Source of the DNA: Bugula neritina
Taxonomy: Eukaryota; Bryozoa; Gymnolaemata; Cheilostomatida; Bugulidae
DNA length: 64,000 nt
Assembly: GCA_964035545.1 (NCBI GenBank)
Contig: OZ037766.1
Location: 16,934,222 to 16,998,221, forward strand
Reading direction: 5' to 3'
In this document: one piece after another, positions 27,333 to 39,300 of the stretch
Position numbering within the stretch: position 1 is the stretch's first letter
Layout of the letters: each line of letters starts with the position of its first letter
Notes under the pieces: model-generated
Databases searched by the model: none
What the model was told of the DNA's origin: nothing
The model's input: only the letters and a program-made list of their open reading frames with translations
Made by a program: the position numbers and the translations under genes

Positions 27333-30300
27333 CTGAAGGATAAAGACAGGAAACAGTTACTTGGTGCATGGTATCACCTCCCTCAGCTTCATGCAACTCA
27401 TACAAATAATAAAAATATTGTCTAATTTTTATATTTACCTGCTCGACCATCTTCACTTCTGGTATATAAAATTGCATCATATTCTGAACACCTGCTTTGA
27501 GTGTCACCGAAGAACTTGGACACCCAGTACAAGCACCTTGCATCTTCAACTTTAAAACACCTGTTTCGTTATTAAAGTCCTACAATATAATGAAATTTAC
27601 AATGCAGGGCTTTACCTACACGACTAGTCTGGAGTATTGAAATACAGCTGCTAGCGCAAGCAGATACTCTTCATGTATTGCACATTGGGAAAACAACTCT
27701 CAGCAACCAGGAGTTTGCAGGAATAAATGAAATGCCAAGAAAAAGTGACCTAGAAGAAACCTTCACTACCCGCCAATTCTAATACTAAACAACACAGAAA
27801 AGGTGTTTCTTTGTTTAACCCGCTACCTGGTTGAACCGATTAGTTTATTCAATTTATTCATATACCCACTAACCTAATAATTTTATCCAATGGAAACACA
27901 GTTCATTAGGCAATTGCATTGCTTGTGCGAACAGAAAGTAGATTAAAACTCCATTACACCCATAACTAAATTTTGCAAAGAACTAAACTCACAAACAATT
28001 TTCAACATGATTTTCTATACATGTTGTATGTTTGCACCTTTTAGACAGTATTACTTTTGTAGAGATAGACAGCCTCTGTATACAGAGAACATAAAACTTA
28101 AATTTGATAGACGATTACTGTATGAGTTTCAAAAGCAACACAAACAATAGACATTTTAATAACAAATTAAGACAGGTACATACATATGCAGTGGTGAATT
28201 CAAAGATTATGAGCAGAAATACAAAGCAGCAATTCATTAGTGGAAGAGAAGATAATTACCACATATAAAATATCTCCACCATCTTCCTGCACAGTTGGTC
28301 GAATCTTTGTGTCTAAAAGCTCTTTAATAAAAAGCACCGTTTCATCGTCATCTTCACTAGTCTCTACAGCATGTAGCAATATTGTCACAATACCACCTGG
28401 TTGGATAGTTGATCATTTATTTCCTGTAGGTGTTCCACTATATATATTTTTTCAAGTTCTAAAATGCTGCTATTTGTACAGAGAAAGAACTGCCACTGAA
28501 AATAAAGTTATCAGGCAGTTATAGAGCACAGAACTGCATCCTCAACACTTTTTACATGAAAAACATATTTGCAAATTGCTAAATAAACATCCTGGGATAT
28601 GGTGTACATAACTCAAGCACTTATTAAAAATATATAACATGACTATTACACAAACACGCACATACATAAATACAGTGTGAGCAATTTACTCGCCACACGA
28701 TTTTAGGAACAGCTGTTAGATGAGAAAATTCAAATACAAATGAACAACAATAACTTTGTTTGAGAAAGAAATAAAAAGCCCACTGCCAACAAACCTGTAG
28801 CAGTAGAAGCTTGCTCAAACCCTTCATTAATAATGGGCAGTCCTGAAGCCAAGAAATCTGTGATGGTAGCAAGAACCTCAGCTTTCAGCTCTAACCAGTC
28901 TAAAGTATCATCATCTGCCTTGGTCACAGTAACGAAGTCAGTACCATAGAACACCCCCACCACACCAGGTATACGAAACAAAGCTCTGTAATATAGATAG
29001 TATATGATATTTTCAACATACATGATATATGAGATTTGCAATATACATGAGTAGTATAGTGAAGACATTTGGTACACATTTTAACATAGCATAGCCCTCT
29101 TAACCATTGAAATTTTTGCTCCTCCTGTGTTTTACTAAGAGTAGTGATGTAACTTAAAGGAAGATGTCAGTATGACAGTGTTGTAAGTTAAATTGAATGT
29201 ATTATTGATTTGAAATGCAAGAGGGTTTTATTGGAGCTAAATGGGTAAGCTTGTAAATCATGATTACATATGATGGTTTAGCTGCAATTTTCAACAACCA
29301 GTGCTTTTTTACTGCATGATGCTATGTGTTAGTCTATCTCACATCAATTATGTGATAAGTAGAGGTATACAAGGTACACACTTTAGCATGGCATAGCCCT
29401 ATGAACCTTTGAAATTTTTGCTCCTCCTGCTTTTGACTAAAAGCAGTGGTGTAACCTATAGCAAGTTACTCAAGCGGCATTGCTCGTAACTAAATTAAAT
29501 AATCAATATTTTAGTAATATTAATGATGATATAGCACCTAAACCTGGTAGTAAGTTAAGAATGTATATTGACCTAATCATGGTTAACAAAAGTGTCAAAC
29601 AGGAAGTATACCCCTTACCTAGAATCTCCGATATACTAACACACCTAGCAGAAGGCACTATGTTTTCTAAGTTAAAAGCAAATTTAGGATTTTGGCGGAT
29701 AAAAATTCACGAGGCCAGTAAATTGTACACTACTTTTGTAACTCTTTGGGGTAGGTTTTGTCTCAATAGGATGCCATTTGGCATTTCCTCAGTCCGGATG
29801 TTTTTTAAAGAAACAATGGAAAAAATACTGCTTGGCTTAGAGGGAGTGATATGTATGATGGATGATGTACTAGTGTTCGGCGCCACTCCAGCCCAACATT
29901 GGGCTAGATTGGGTAAAGTTTTAGATAGGATAGCAACTTCAGGAATGACCCTGAAGAAGGAAAAACATGAGTTTGGCTGCTCAGAAGTCAAGTTCATGGG
30001 CCATGTAGTCAATACGGCTGGCATTAAACTTGATCCAGAAAAAGTTTAATGCAAAGGAAGAAGGAACAAGAAGGAAGCTAGAAGGTTCACAAGTACGGTT
30101 AACTACCTAAGCAAGTTCAGCTCTAAGCTTGCGAGATTATGCCTGCCTATCCATGCTAATGATAGCGGTGCTGAAGGAATTGTTCTTGGGAAGCACAACA
30201 CCCCAGATAGCTACTGAGTAAAAGTAGGCTTTAGCGAAATCAGGAAAAACAGGAAGCATCTAAAGTTGTTACCAATGAACTTTTCTGAAGCCAGGGAGGA

Positions 30301-33300
30301 TGATACTCCTGCAACAGCCAGGAAGTTAGAATACGATGAGTTAGATGCTCAACTGGATGGCCCAGTCAGCCCAGTTAAAACTTCCTAAAAAGAAGTGTCA
30401 CACACGCTCGACGATGACATCTCTTTTCCCGAGGAGGTTGGAGTTAGAACTAAAGATTGTGAGGAAGTGGTGCAATCTGACAAAGAGCAAGCTGCTGTCA
30501 TCACAAGGAGTGGGAGGCAAATTAGGAATAAAAGGTTTGATGATCATGTGTATTATTGATTGTTTTCCACTATGTTTTAGAAACATGAGCGAAGAACAAA
30601 CTAAAGGCGACTAGAAATGAAAGGTGAAAAAGAAAAAAGGGAGGAGGGAAAAACCTATGACACATGGGGAGTCCACCGACTCAGAAGAAGGCACAAGGAC
30701 CACCAAGTTATGCTTGGTGAAAAAGGATGAAAACGAGACTATTGTAACTGCAGTAGCCATCACAAGGGACGACCAGCCTAGAAGAGTGCTGTGTGGCAAC
30801 AGGGGCAAACTGAGCTGCATGCTTTGCAGGGCTAAGAGGGACCATATAGCAACCCACTGTCCGGGACAATTTTGCCACAAGTGCCGCGAACACGGTCACT
30901 GGGCTAGGGACTGCCCCCGCAAAAGCCAGTGCAGGTGGTGCCACAGCACTGAGTACCAGATAAAGGAATGCCCTATAGGTGGTAAGATATTCACAACCAC
31001 CTCAGTCAAAAAGTCTGCAGATGAGGTCAAGGTGGCATACACACCCACGGGCCCGGAACCTGCTAAGGTGGTAAAGTTGGAGAACACTATGCAAAGCTAT
31101 GCTTCCGCAGTAAGTAACCAGACAACTAAAAGCAAAACCTGTTACCAGTACACATGCTAACATAAGTTGTTTCATAGACAGTTTCAGTGACTTCAAGGAG
31201 GAAGACCTCAGACTCCAGATTGAAATGGTCAAAAAAGAGCGAGAGATCGAGATGAGATGCCATGAGGCTAAAATGGCTGAGTTGGCGAAGAGAGAAAAGG
31301 AGGCACTCCAAACCTTGAGAAACCATTCCAAACTACAGTCAATGCTGGCCCAGCCCATAGATGTGCAGGGTATGGAGACTGATGGGGAGCAGGAGATACC
31401 AACAGAGGTACCTAGTGTGATTGCTAAGAAATTGCCGGTGGGCGACCTAGGTCAAACACCTGGTAAAGCGGCTGTGCAGGAAGTTCACCTCGGTGGCACG
31501 CTGTTAGCTCATCCTGGTGGTGCTAACAATGATCACCTAGGTAATCAGGTTCACGACCACTCTGATGGTCAAGTTAAAGTCCACTCTGGTGGCACTTTGG
31601 AGACCCACTCAGGTAGATAACAAGTTGCGGTGCAGGGCGATAAGGTGGATGACGTTAGTCTGAAACCAGACAGCCCAGAAGCTGGTGTTCATTCACCAAC
31701 TTGCATTGTCGTGTCGACAAAGAAGAAGGAGCCCGGCGATGATGGCCAGGAGACCATAGATTATGGTGTTGGCGAAAAAACCGGAGACTGGTTTGACCCC
31801 GGCTGTAAACGATTGAAATAATTGTCAATAACACTTTGCGTTACAGTCTATTTTATAATTGGCTGACCCGCTGTGCAGTGCTGCGGTGCCGCAGTAACCT
31901 TGCATCCCGTACAGTTGCGTGTCTGAGCTGCTAGGCTGTTCAGTGCGATTTTATTGACATAGTTGACTCGGTCTGATGATTTCCCGCACTTTTTGTTTTG
32001 TAACTTGTAACATAAACACAGTGAAATGCAGTACAAGGAAAGCTCAAGAGCCACAGATCTTTGATGGCGCCCAAATAGAATTCGTAGAGTGGGAAGCAGA
32101 CTTTGACGCATACGTAGAATCTGAGGGCATGAATGGAAAAGTATCGAGATATTTGAGGAAATCTCTCTCTGGGAAGGCAAGGACAGCTGTTGGTGGACAA
32201 CTTTTAAAAAGTTCGGCTTAAGCGTATGATGCTGCTAGAAAGCAATTACGAGTAAGATTTGGAGATCAGTTTGGAGTTTGCAGGGCACTTAGAGTGAAGT
32301 TAAATGAATGGCCGAAGATTACCGCCAAAAACCTTGAAGATCTTAGAGAGTTTGGTGATTTTCTACTTTACCTACAGGGAGCTAAGAGAAGAAATACAGA
32401 GCTGGCATGTCTTAATGACAGCTTTGAGAACGAAAAGATGGTTGCCAAGTTACCTAACTACCTTATAGAAAGATGGACAGAAGCAATCAAAAACAAGCGC
32501 CGCTTGAATGGTAAATATCCCTCATTTGAAGAAATTGCTTGTTTCATAGATAATGCAGCACAAACCGCCTGTGAGCCTATTATGACTTTAAGATACAAAG
32601 AACCTACAAAAAAAGACACTTACTTGGAAAAACAACCCCGTGCAGGTAACCACACCAAAGTACGTTCCACTAAAACTAAAATGCATCATGCATGTGCTTA
32701 CTGCAAGCGAGGAGGTGGGGACAACATAGAAAACTGCTGGACTTTTGAAAGGCTCTTTCGAGATGATCAAGAGAAATATGTCAAAGAAAACAGACTATGA
32801 TGGGGATGCTTGAAACCTGGCCACATGAGTAAAGATTGTAAAAACCGACTTTCGTGCCGGCACCCAACCTCTATTCACCGTGAAAATTGGGCACCAAAGC
32901 CATCTAAAAGCCATGCAAATACACCCAAGGAGCCGCAATCACAAGAAAATAAGACAACAAACTATAACTCACAAAACCAACCTGAAACTAAAAATGTGGC
33001 TGTGAAGTATACTTGGTCCTCTAACCCAGCACATTCAATTGGATCATGCCTGTATATGTGTCAACGGATGAAGATGACAAGGAAATACCTGTATATGCAG
33101 AGTTTGATACTCAGTCTGATTGCTCATTTTTAAGAAGTGATGTAGCTAAACAGCTTAGGACTAGATCAATACGAACCATCATAAATGTTGCCACGCTAAA
33201 TGGCGAGAAAGATACAGAGTAAGATAGATACCTGAATTTGAAAATTAGAGGCTAAAGAGGAAAAGAGATATTGCCTCTTGAAGCTTATGGCTAGAATAAT

Positions 33301-36300
33301 CTATCTTTTAATCGTAAAGAGATACCCGACAAAGTTAATGTTTCAAAACATCCAAATTTACGACAAATAGCAAATAAACTTCTTCCAGCCCATGGCATAC
33401 CTATAGCCAAGGTTATAGGTCGAAACTGTGCTGATGCCTTTGCCCCTATAGAGATTATCAAAGGCAATTCGGGTAAACCATTTCCCTTGAAATCTGTTCT
33501 TGGCTGGCTTATCATGGGTGGTGAGAAACGCACTAGTACCAAAACTAGTCATTCTACCAAAGTTAAAGTAAATACATGTAAAGTTTTACCACACCTACCA
33601 GCAGATGAAGAAGGCGATATAATTGTATCACAAGATGACTTGAGATTTCTCTCTATCATGAACAAGAACGCGATCAAGACACAAAATGGAGAATATCAAA
33701 TGCCACTACCATTTAAACAAAGACCAATTTTGCCAAACAACAGAAGACAAGCTTAACACAGACTAGAGTGTCTAATGAAAAAGTTGAAATCTGATCCTGT
33801 GTTTGAACGGAAATACATAGACTTCATGGATGAACTATTAGTTAACTATTATGCCGAGGAAATCATAAACGAAAAGTGTACATTGGGAGAAGTTTGGTAC
33901 ATACCCCACTTTGCAGTCAAGCATCCGAAGAAAGATAAGATTCATGTTGTGTTTGACTGCAGTGCAAGATTTTCTCAAACATCAATCAACGACCACCTAC
34001 TTCAAGGCCTCGATCAGCTGAACAGTCTCATTAGAATTCTATGCCGATATAGAAAGGAACAAATTGCCGTTACCTGTGACATAGAAAAGATGTTCTACAA
34101 TTTCTTTGTTGATCCCGCAGATAGAGACTACTTGCGGTTTTTATGGCCTACTGAGGATGGCGTAGTCAAGGAGTATCTTATGACCGTGCACTTATTTGGT
34201 GCAACTTCATTACCAGCTGTAGCTACGTATGGATTGAAAAAGCTAGCAGCTGAAAATGTGCATCAGTATCCTCGAGCATCGTCATTCATCCAGAAAAACC
34301 TTTATGTTGAAAACGGAGTGACGAGCGTTAGTGACGTAGAAACTGCCAAAAGATTGATAAAGGATTCAGTAACATTGTGTTCTAAAGCTAACCTTCAACT
34401 CCACAACTTGGCTGACCCGCTGTGCAGTGCTGCGGTTATGTGGTCGCAGTAACATTGCATCCCGTATAGTTGCTTGTCTGAGCTGCTAGGCCGTTTAGTG
34501 CGATTTGATTGACTTAGTTGACTCGGTCTGATGATTTTCCAAACTTTTTGTTTTGTAACTTTCGCGCAGCAAAGTAATTGGGTAATGGGCAGCATTAGAG
34601 CAGCAGACGACAAATCAGTCATTATAAAGTTGTATTTTAATTGAAAGTCGCACTGAAGATAAAGTTGTATTTATCTTAAAGTTAGTCAAGCAGATAGTTA
34701 TAATCATCTTAAAGTTACACAAATAGTTGGCGTTTCATGAGATTAAAGAGAACTAAAGGTATGTTTTTTCTAAATAAAATAATTTGAATATCTTGTCAAT
34801 TTGAGTACTTAAATGAATTTAACTGTATTTGTAATATGTTTTTAGTAATAAATGCCATCAATTTATAATATCATCAATCATGTTATTAGCATAAATTTTT
34901 GTTGTGTATATAAGTTTTGTTGACAGTTAGGTTTTATTAGTGTAGCGTAAGCAATGTTGTTTATCTTTCAGAATTCATGTTGGTGTTTAAAATAATAAAG
35001 TAAATACATCATCAGTAAACTTTATCTCCGAAGTCTCTGAATTGCTACACCAGCAATCAGTAACGCTTAGTTAGATACCAGCAAGGTAAGTTTATATCTA
35101 TACCTAAACCCCTTATTTCCCTGTTGGTATGACACCTAACAAGCTCGCTTGCTGAACTAACGGATAAGGTTAATATCATTTCATGGTGTGGCTTAAAGCT
35201 TAATTGTGAACTTTGAGATAAAAGTTTGGGTAAAGGTAGGTATCTCATGAGTTCCTTTTTATAACCTTGAGTAACCTTCCTAAAAATGGAAATGCTACTG
35301 CTTCAGGCTACTTACACAAATATCTTCCATGATTTTCTTAATTATATTCTCAAAATGGGAGCATAGAATATAATGTAACTAATAGTATTAGCAGGTTAGC
35401 GAACGCTGACTAGACATTATTAGATACTGAGATGACTCGCCTTACCATATCTGTATATACATATATGTACATACATATATATTATATATATATATATATA
35501 TGAAGAAATCATAAATAAATTGAAGAGTTCCGTCCCAAAATGGGACAGCGGCGATTTTTGAATAAATTGAAATTTTGTTCTAAAACTTTAAATAGTGCAA
35601 CCAAGCTCCCTATTATTTTTATTTTGTTCAAAATAGATCACAACCATTATTTTTAACTCCAGCAAAAAAATGAAATTTTTTCTTAGTGGTGTATATTTTA
35701 GGAAGTTTCCTATCAAAATTGGACAAATCTGAATATCTTAATGAAATTCATTGTTAGCACAACGTTGTTTAATTGTTGCGCACACAATCATTTACCGGAG
35801 TACACATTCAAAATGGCCTCGCCGAACAATTCATGTATTAGCTCTTTAGAGAAAACTATCCAGCAAACTTTATCCTATAGCAGTAGTAAAAAATGACAAA
35901 ATGTGGTAAAAACACCAGAGGACTATAAAAAGAGCTCTACACTCCGAAAAGGGGAAGGAGCCTAAAAAAGACTGTATTCACCCTGCTAGCACCTTTTGTA
36001 AAGTTTGCTCTTTCGCGGTAGATAATTAAAGCTTCAACTTTTAACAAAAATCCAATTTGACTGAGAAAGTTGAACAGAATAGAGATTCTGCTTTTGCTGA
36101 AAATCAATGACTTATCAAGAGTGAGAGTAGATGATGTTGGCAGAAAGAAAAAGAAGGAGTAAAAAGTGACCTATCAATTGATGCAAGCAACTGATCGGTT
36201 ACTAGTTGAAGTGTGCCGAGCTACTTTTTTGTCTGTTTTGGGTAGGTGTCTTAAATCATTCAAATTCCTATAAACATCTGAATTAAAACACTTACTAATA

Positions 36301-39300
36301 ACAGCTCTTTAGAGATATCAAATGTACATAAAAAACTAGCTGCCAAACAGGCCATTCATGTTTGAATGTAACACCAAAAATATAAAATAACATTTATAAA
36401 TTTTCAAACCATTTGCCACTAAAGAGATTTTGGTTTTGTTTATCATAAACAAATTATTGTATAAAAAATTGTTCTACTTTTCTTCTTTCAATGTTTTAGG
36501 TTATAAACAGTCGCAGAAAGACTGACTATAACTGTAGCTGAAACCCCTTTAATTAAATATCAAGAGAGTGTTTGTAACTAATTTAATAATGACGAACACT
36601 TCATGCAACTTGAATCATTTTTTGAATAGTTCATTTGAGCAACTAGTAGGCTAAAGTTTTATACAGAATTTTGCTGAAAAACTCAAGCTAGTCAGCTTAA
36701 ATGAGCTAATATAGTAGGCATTATATGATTTTAATTTCTATCTTAGTAGGGTTACGGCACATTGCTTCCTTCTGTAAAGCCATGAGGTGATGATAAATTC
36801 TTCATATTTCAGCTGTCACCAAACGCCGTGTACACGGAATTGCTCAGCACCATGAACAGCATAAAACGTGTCGTCTAAAGAACCGAGGTTGGGCAATGCA
36901 GGTAGCCAAGTACTCAAAAATGAGGTGCCCCAGGAAAAAATATCTGAGCAGTGACTTGTGCAGAGCCAAAATGGACCAGATGTTTATAGAACATGAGGAC
37001 ATTATTATAAACACTGGCATAAACTAGAACTTGAACTGGTCAGTCTTCATTATCAATATAATCTGGGACTTGGTTTACCGGCTGCCGACTTCTGCTCCAC
37101 AAACATTTCGTACAAGTTTCAACTAAAAGACATATTACTAGATGATGTAGAGAAATCAAGGATGATGACAGCCTTTGTTCTTCACCAACGAAAAGCTCAG
37201 GTTTTCTATAACTAGCTAGGTATGCAGATACCAGACTTTTTTACAAGATGTTTTGACATCATAGAGAACTTGCCATTACCAAGAACCGCTGTTGGGCAAA
37301 TGTATTACTCACGTCAGTTGTACGTGTATGTCTTTGGCATCGTTGTGCACTACGGCAAAGACTCAGTTCAAAGCCCTGACAACGAACTGCTGTATACTTG
37401 GTGTGAGGATCAAGGCTTGAAAGACAGCAATATAATTGCCTCAGCTGTTAATCATGCACTGTTACAACCTCTTGCTAACTGATTAGGCAGTATCAATACG
37501 CTAAGAACTTGTTCAGATTCTTTCTTCAGCCAAAACAAAAAAAATGATCAGCATGTTTCTGAGTCTTGCAGCTAGTCACTCTTCAAGTAAAAAAAATAAG
37601 TCAGTGTATAACTTTTCAATTCGTGGTCATAGCTACCTTCCCGCTGATCGTGTCTTTGGTCGCCTTGAGCAGGACATAAGGAAGGCAGAGCAAATTCTCC
37701 TGCCATCATAATATATCACTATAATGAGGAAACACAGACAAGCGATGCAGTATCAGAAAGGAAGTAAAACGCTTGATGAAAGCTGCAGAATCATTTCAAA
37801 TAAATAAGAGGGAAAGCCACTGAGCCACTATATGCCTTAACGAGGCATACAGTGGGTAAGTAACAGTACATTTTGTGCTCAAATGTAGTAAAGGCTACAC
37901 AAGGTTTGCACTGTCTATTCTCTCGTGTCAAAGAATGTTAGCAGAGCAACATTTTTAATTTTCCCGCTGCAATAAGTGTCAGTGCAGAAATCTATGAGAA
38001 GCATGGTCAAATGCTGTCAGAGTCCACTACTGACACACTCTCTAAATAAGAGTAACATTGTATTTTATTGACATCAGCTTTTACATCTTTGTTTTTAATT
38101 TTTCTTTTATTGTAAAATATGGCCAATTTGCCTGCTCGGTTTGTTCCTATAGCTACACATACTGCCTTGTTGTACCAAAATGACTTTGAATGAGATACGA
38201 CTACTTTTACTTTAAAAATATTGATGCTCAAGAAAGACTTTACTTGCCAAGAAGGTTCAAACAAAATACTGGGTTCACCGTTCACCCAATAAACCTGAAG
38301 CTTCAAGCTTCAAAAAACAAAATGCTCAATCTAGGCACAAAAATTATTTTAGAATGTCGGTGGAGAAATTCGAATTTTCGTTCAGACTCGTTGCTCCTAT
38401 TCTTACCAAGCAAGACACAAATATGCGTCAAGCAATTGAAACTCTCTTGAAGTTGGCAGTCACATTACACCATTTTGCTGAAAATAGTAGTCATAAAAGT
38501 ATAGCTAATCCCTACAGGCTCGGAAGATCCACTGTATCAAATATCATTTATGCTACATGTAATACTCTTTATAAAGCTTTACAGCTAACTTATTTAGCCA
38601 TCCCAAAAGACAAAGAAGAATGGAAGAATATAGCTGAGGGGTTTATATTTACTAGAACTATGCTACTGTGTTACAACTAATAACTTATAATATGTATTAA
38701 CTGCTGACTGAATTTGCATACTGTGGGTCATTCACTCACAATCACCCAGTTTTGCTTTTTAAGAATTGAAGAAAAATAGAATTTTTCAAACTTCATCGTG
38801 CTGCGGATGAGAAACATTGTACTATCCTAAAGCCTAAAAATACAGGCTTTGACTATTACACCTACAAATAGCCTTTCTCTATTGTACTGCTAGCTATATA
38901 CAACAGCAACCACAAATTTCTGATGACAGATGTTGACTCAAGTGAAAGTAACAATGATGCTGAAGTTTGAGCAAAATCTAAATTTTCCCAAGGATTAGAA
39001 AGCTTTGCATGACAGTATTTTTGTTCTCTCAATAGCTATACAATGAATATTGTGTGAATTATCTGTTGTATGCTTACAATCACCAAATTGTCTTTAGGCA
39101 CTATCAATTCACCACACCCATCAGCTTTATCTGGTTCTGCAACTCAATTCCCATACATGCTTGTTGGCGATGAAGCATTTTTTTCAAACCATTTTTGATG
39201 AGATTTTATTCAGGCCGCAGCATCAGTAATCATAGCCAAAGAACATTTAACTAGACTTAGCAGGGCAAAGATGGTTATTGAAATTGTGTTTAGTAAGTCC

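Noticed and set aside
27830-27910. Short match to the interior of the 5.3-kb MITE (AATGGAAACACAG)
   Set aside because: Too short and without terminal repeats; could be chance.
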